From contig JAJCYP010000086.1 in the NCBI GenBank assembly GCA_029262855.1, positions 1 to 64,000 of the forward strand: a stretch of DNA of 64,000 bases, written 5' to 3'. Under the pieces are notes generated by a model. That model had not been told where the DNA came from and searched no databases. It worked only from the letters and a program-made list of their open reading frames with translations. A program made the position numbers and the translations under genes. This DNA comes from Bacteroidota bacterium. Lineage in GTDB: Bacteria; Bacteroidota; Rhodothermia; Rhodothermales; UBA10348. Shown piece by piece: positions 63,323 through 64,000 of this stretch (its first letter is position 1; every line of letters starts with the position of its first letter).

Positions 63323-64000
63323 TCAGTCCTGTACGACCTCTTCTTCCACGAACCGGTAGCCTACGCCACGAACCGTCTGAATGTGCTGGGCAAAGGCTCC
63401 CAGCTTCTCGCGGAGATTCTTGATGTGCGCATCCACCGTTCGTTCGGTCACCATCATGGCATCCTTCCAGATGGTCTCCAGAAGCTGCTGACGCGTAAAC
63501 GCCTTGCGGGGATGACGCACCAGGTAGCGCACTAACTCGAACTCAGTCAGCGTGAGGCCAAGATCCTTGCCTTCCAGGGAAGCACGATACTCATCCTCGT
63601 AGATGGTGAGATTGCGGACCTGAAGCGTACGGCTTTCCTCGATGCCGGCGCGGCGAAGGACGGCCTTCACGTGGGCCACAATCACCTGCGGGGAGACGGG
63701 CTTGGTCAGATAGGCATCGGCACCCAGCATGAGACCGCGGACCTGGTCATCTTCTTCGCCTTTGGCGGACAGGAAGATGATCGGAATGGTCTCCGTCTCA
63801 ACGCGCGACCGGAGGCGACGGCAGATTTCGTAGCCATCGACGCCCGGAAGCATGATGTCGAGGACAATCAGATCGATGTCGGGAGTTGCTTTCTCCAACG
63901 CGTCGTTTCCGTCGTGGGCGACGTGGACGTTGAATCCTTCCTGGCGGAGAAAGTGGGATACTACCTCTGCAACATCTTCCTCGTCGTCAACAACGAGAAT
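63323..64000 (-). CDS. OmpR-family response regulator, 5' end outside window
   Basis: The frame runs open to the window edge; the visible part starts with ILVVDDEEDVAEVVSHFLRQEGF, so only a few N-terminal residues are missing. The receiver acceptor is the aspartate in LIVLDIMLPGVDG and the conserved lysine is in YLTKPVS. The C-terminal PhoB-type winged helix is LTEFELVRYLVRHPRKAFTRQQLLETIWK to HIQTVRGVGYRF. It is the partner of the kinase immediately downstream. The stimulus is unknown. Confidence 0.95.
   Translation of the reverse strand: MLVVDDEEDVAEVVSHFLRQEGFNVHVAHDGNDALEKATPDIDLIVLDIMLPGVDGYEICRRLRSRVETETIPIIFLSAKGEEDDQVRGLMLGADAYLTKPVSPQVIVAHVKAVLRRAGIEESRTLQVRNLTIYEDEYRASLEGKDLGLTLTEFELVRYLVRHPRKAFTRQQLLETIWKDAMMVTERTVDAHIKNLREKLGAFAQHIQTVRGVGYRFVEEEVVQD

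Overview
The window reads as a chromosomal segment of a GC-rich member of the Bacteroidota/Rhodothermota lineage, most likely Rhodothermia (Salinibacter/Rhodothermus relatives). The reasons are the type IX secretion (T9SS) signatures (a PorQ-like outer membrane protein and two secreted proteins with C-terminal sorting domains), the Bacteroidota-type families DUF6503 and DUF5687, a fused E1 alpha/beta 2-oxoacid dehydrogenase, a K+-dependent-type membrane pyrophosphatase, the tRNA-Gln/prs/L25/pth cluster and candidate promoters with a TAnnTTTG -7 box. The assignment is inferred from gene content; no rRNA is present.

Layout. 1-6.2 kb: end of a DUF6503 gene, an M23 peptidase, a secreted FG-GAP/ASPIC protein, an SGNH/TPR membrane protein and a PduO-type cobalamin adenosyltransferase. 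6.3-8.8 kb: a BtuD-like ABC ATPase, followed by an apparently intact IS200/IS605 element (TnpA plus TnpB) inserted between it and a divergent lipoprotein gene. 9-17.6 kb: lipase, polyprenol-kinase-like protein, YjbR protein, RluA-type pseudouridine synthase, a DUF5687 ABC exporter pair, RNase R and an aspartate/glutamate racemase. 17.6-21.2 kb: P1 peptidase, tRNA-Gln, prs, L25 and pth. 21.2-28 kb: lipoproteins, a di-haem peroxidase, a trans-sulfuration PLP enzyme divergent from an Lrp regulator, and a NosD/PA14 protein. 28-35.4 kb: structured leader plus hppA, a 2-oxoacid dehydrogenase E2, a GH5 glycosidase and AMP nucleosidase.

35.4-38.9 kb holds the most unusual group: a membrane-anchored MutS-family ATPase, a protein made of two PARP-type zinc fingers, and a tyrosine recombinase lacking both catalytic arginines, all on the + strand. 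38.9-45 kb: porQ, secA, a DUF1080 lipoprotein and a MerR-like regulator with three phased direct repeats upstream. 45-52.2 kb: recN, phosphoglucomutase, a Nudix CoA pyrophosphatase and a two-component system. 52.3-55.2 kb: Hsp20, two very strong hairpins, fumarylacetoacetase and an uncharacterised partner protein. 55.4-64 kb: TPR lipoprotein, cystathionine gamma-synthase, a pRiA4b ORF-3 protein, an outer-membrane protein, the fused E1, and a second two-component system cut by the window end.

Functionally, the fused E1 (59.5 kb) and the two-lipoyl E2 (30.6 kb) probably belong to one 2-oxoacid dehydrogenase complex. PorQ and SecA serve the export route used by the sorting-domain proteins. Two PLP trans-sulfuration enzymes handle sulfur amino acids. 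No CRISPR array, rRNA operon, prophage or classical defence system was seen. All functions rest on reading motifs by eye; no database search was run.
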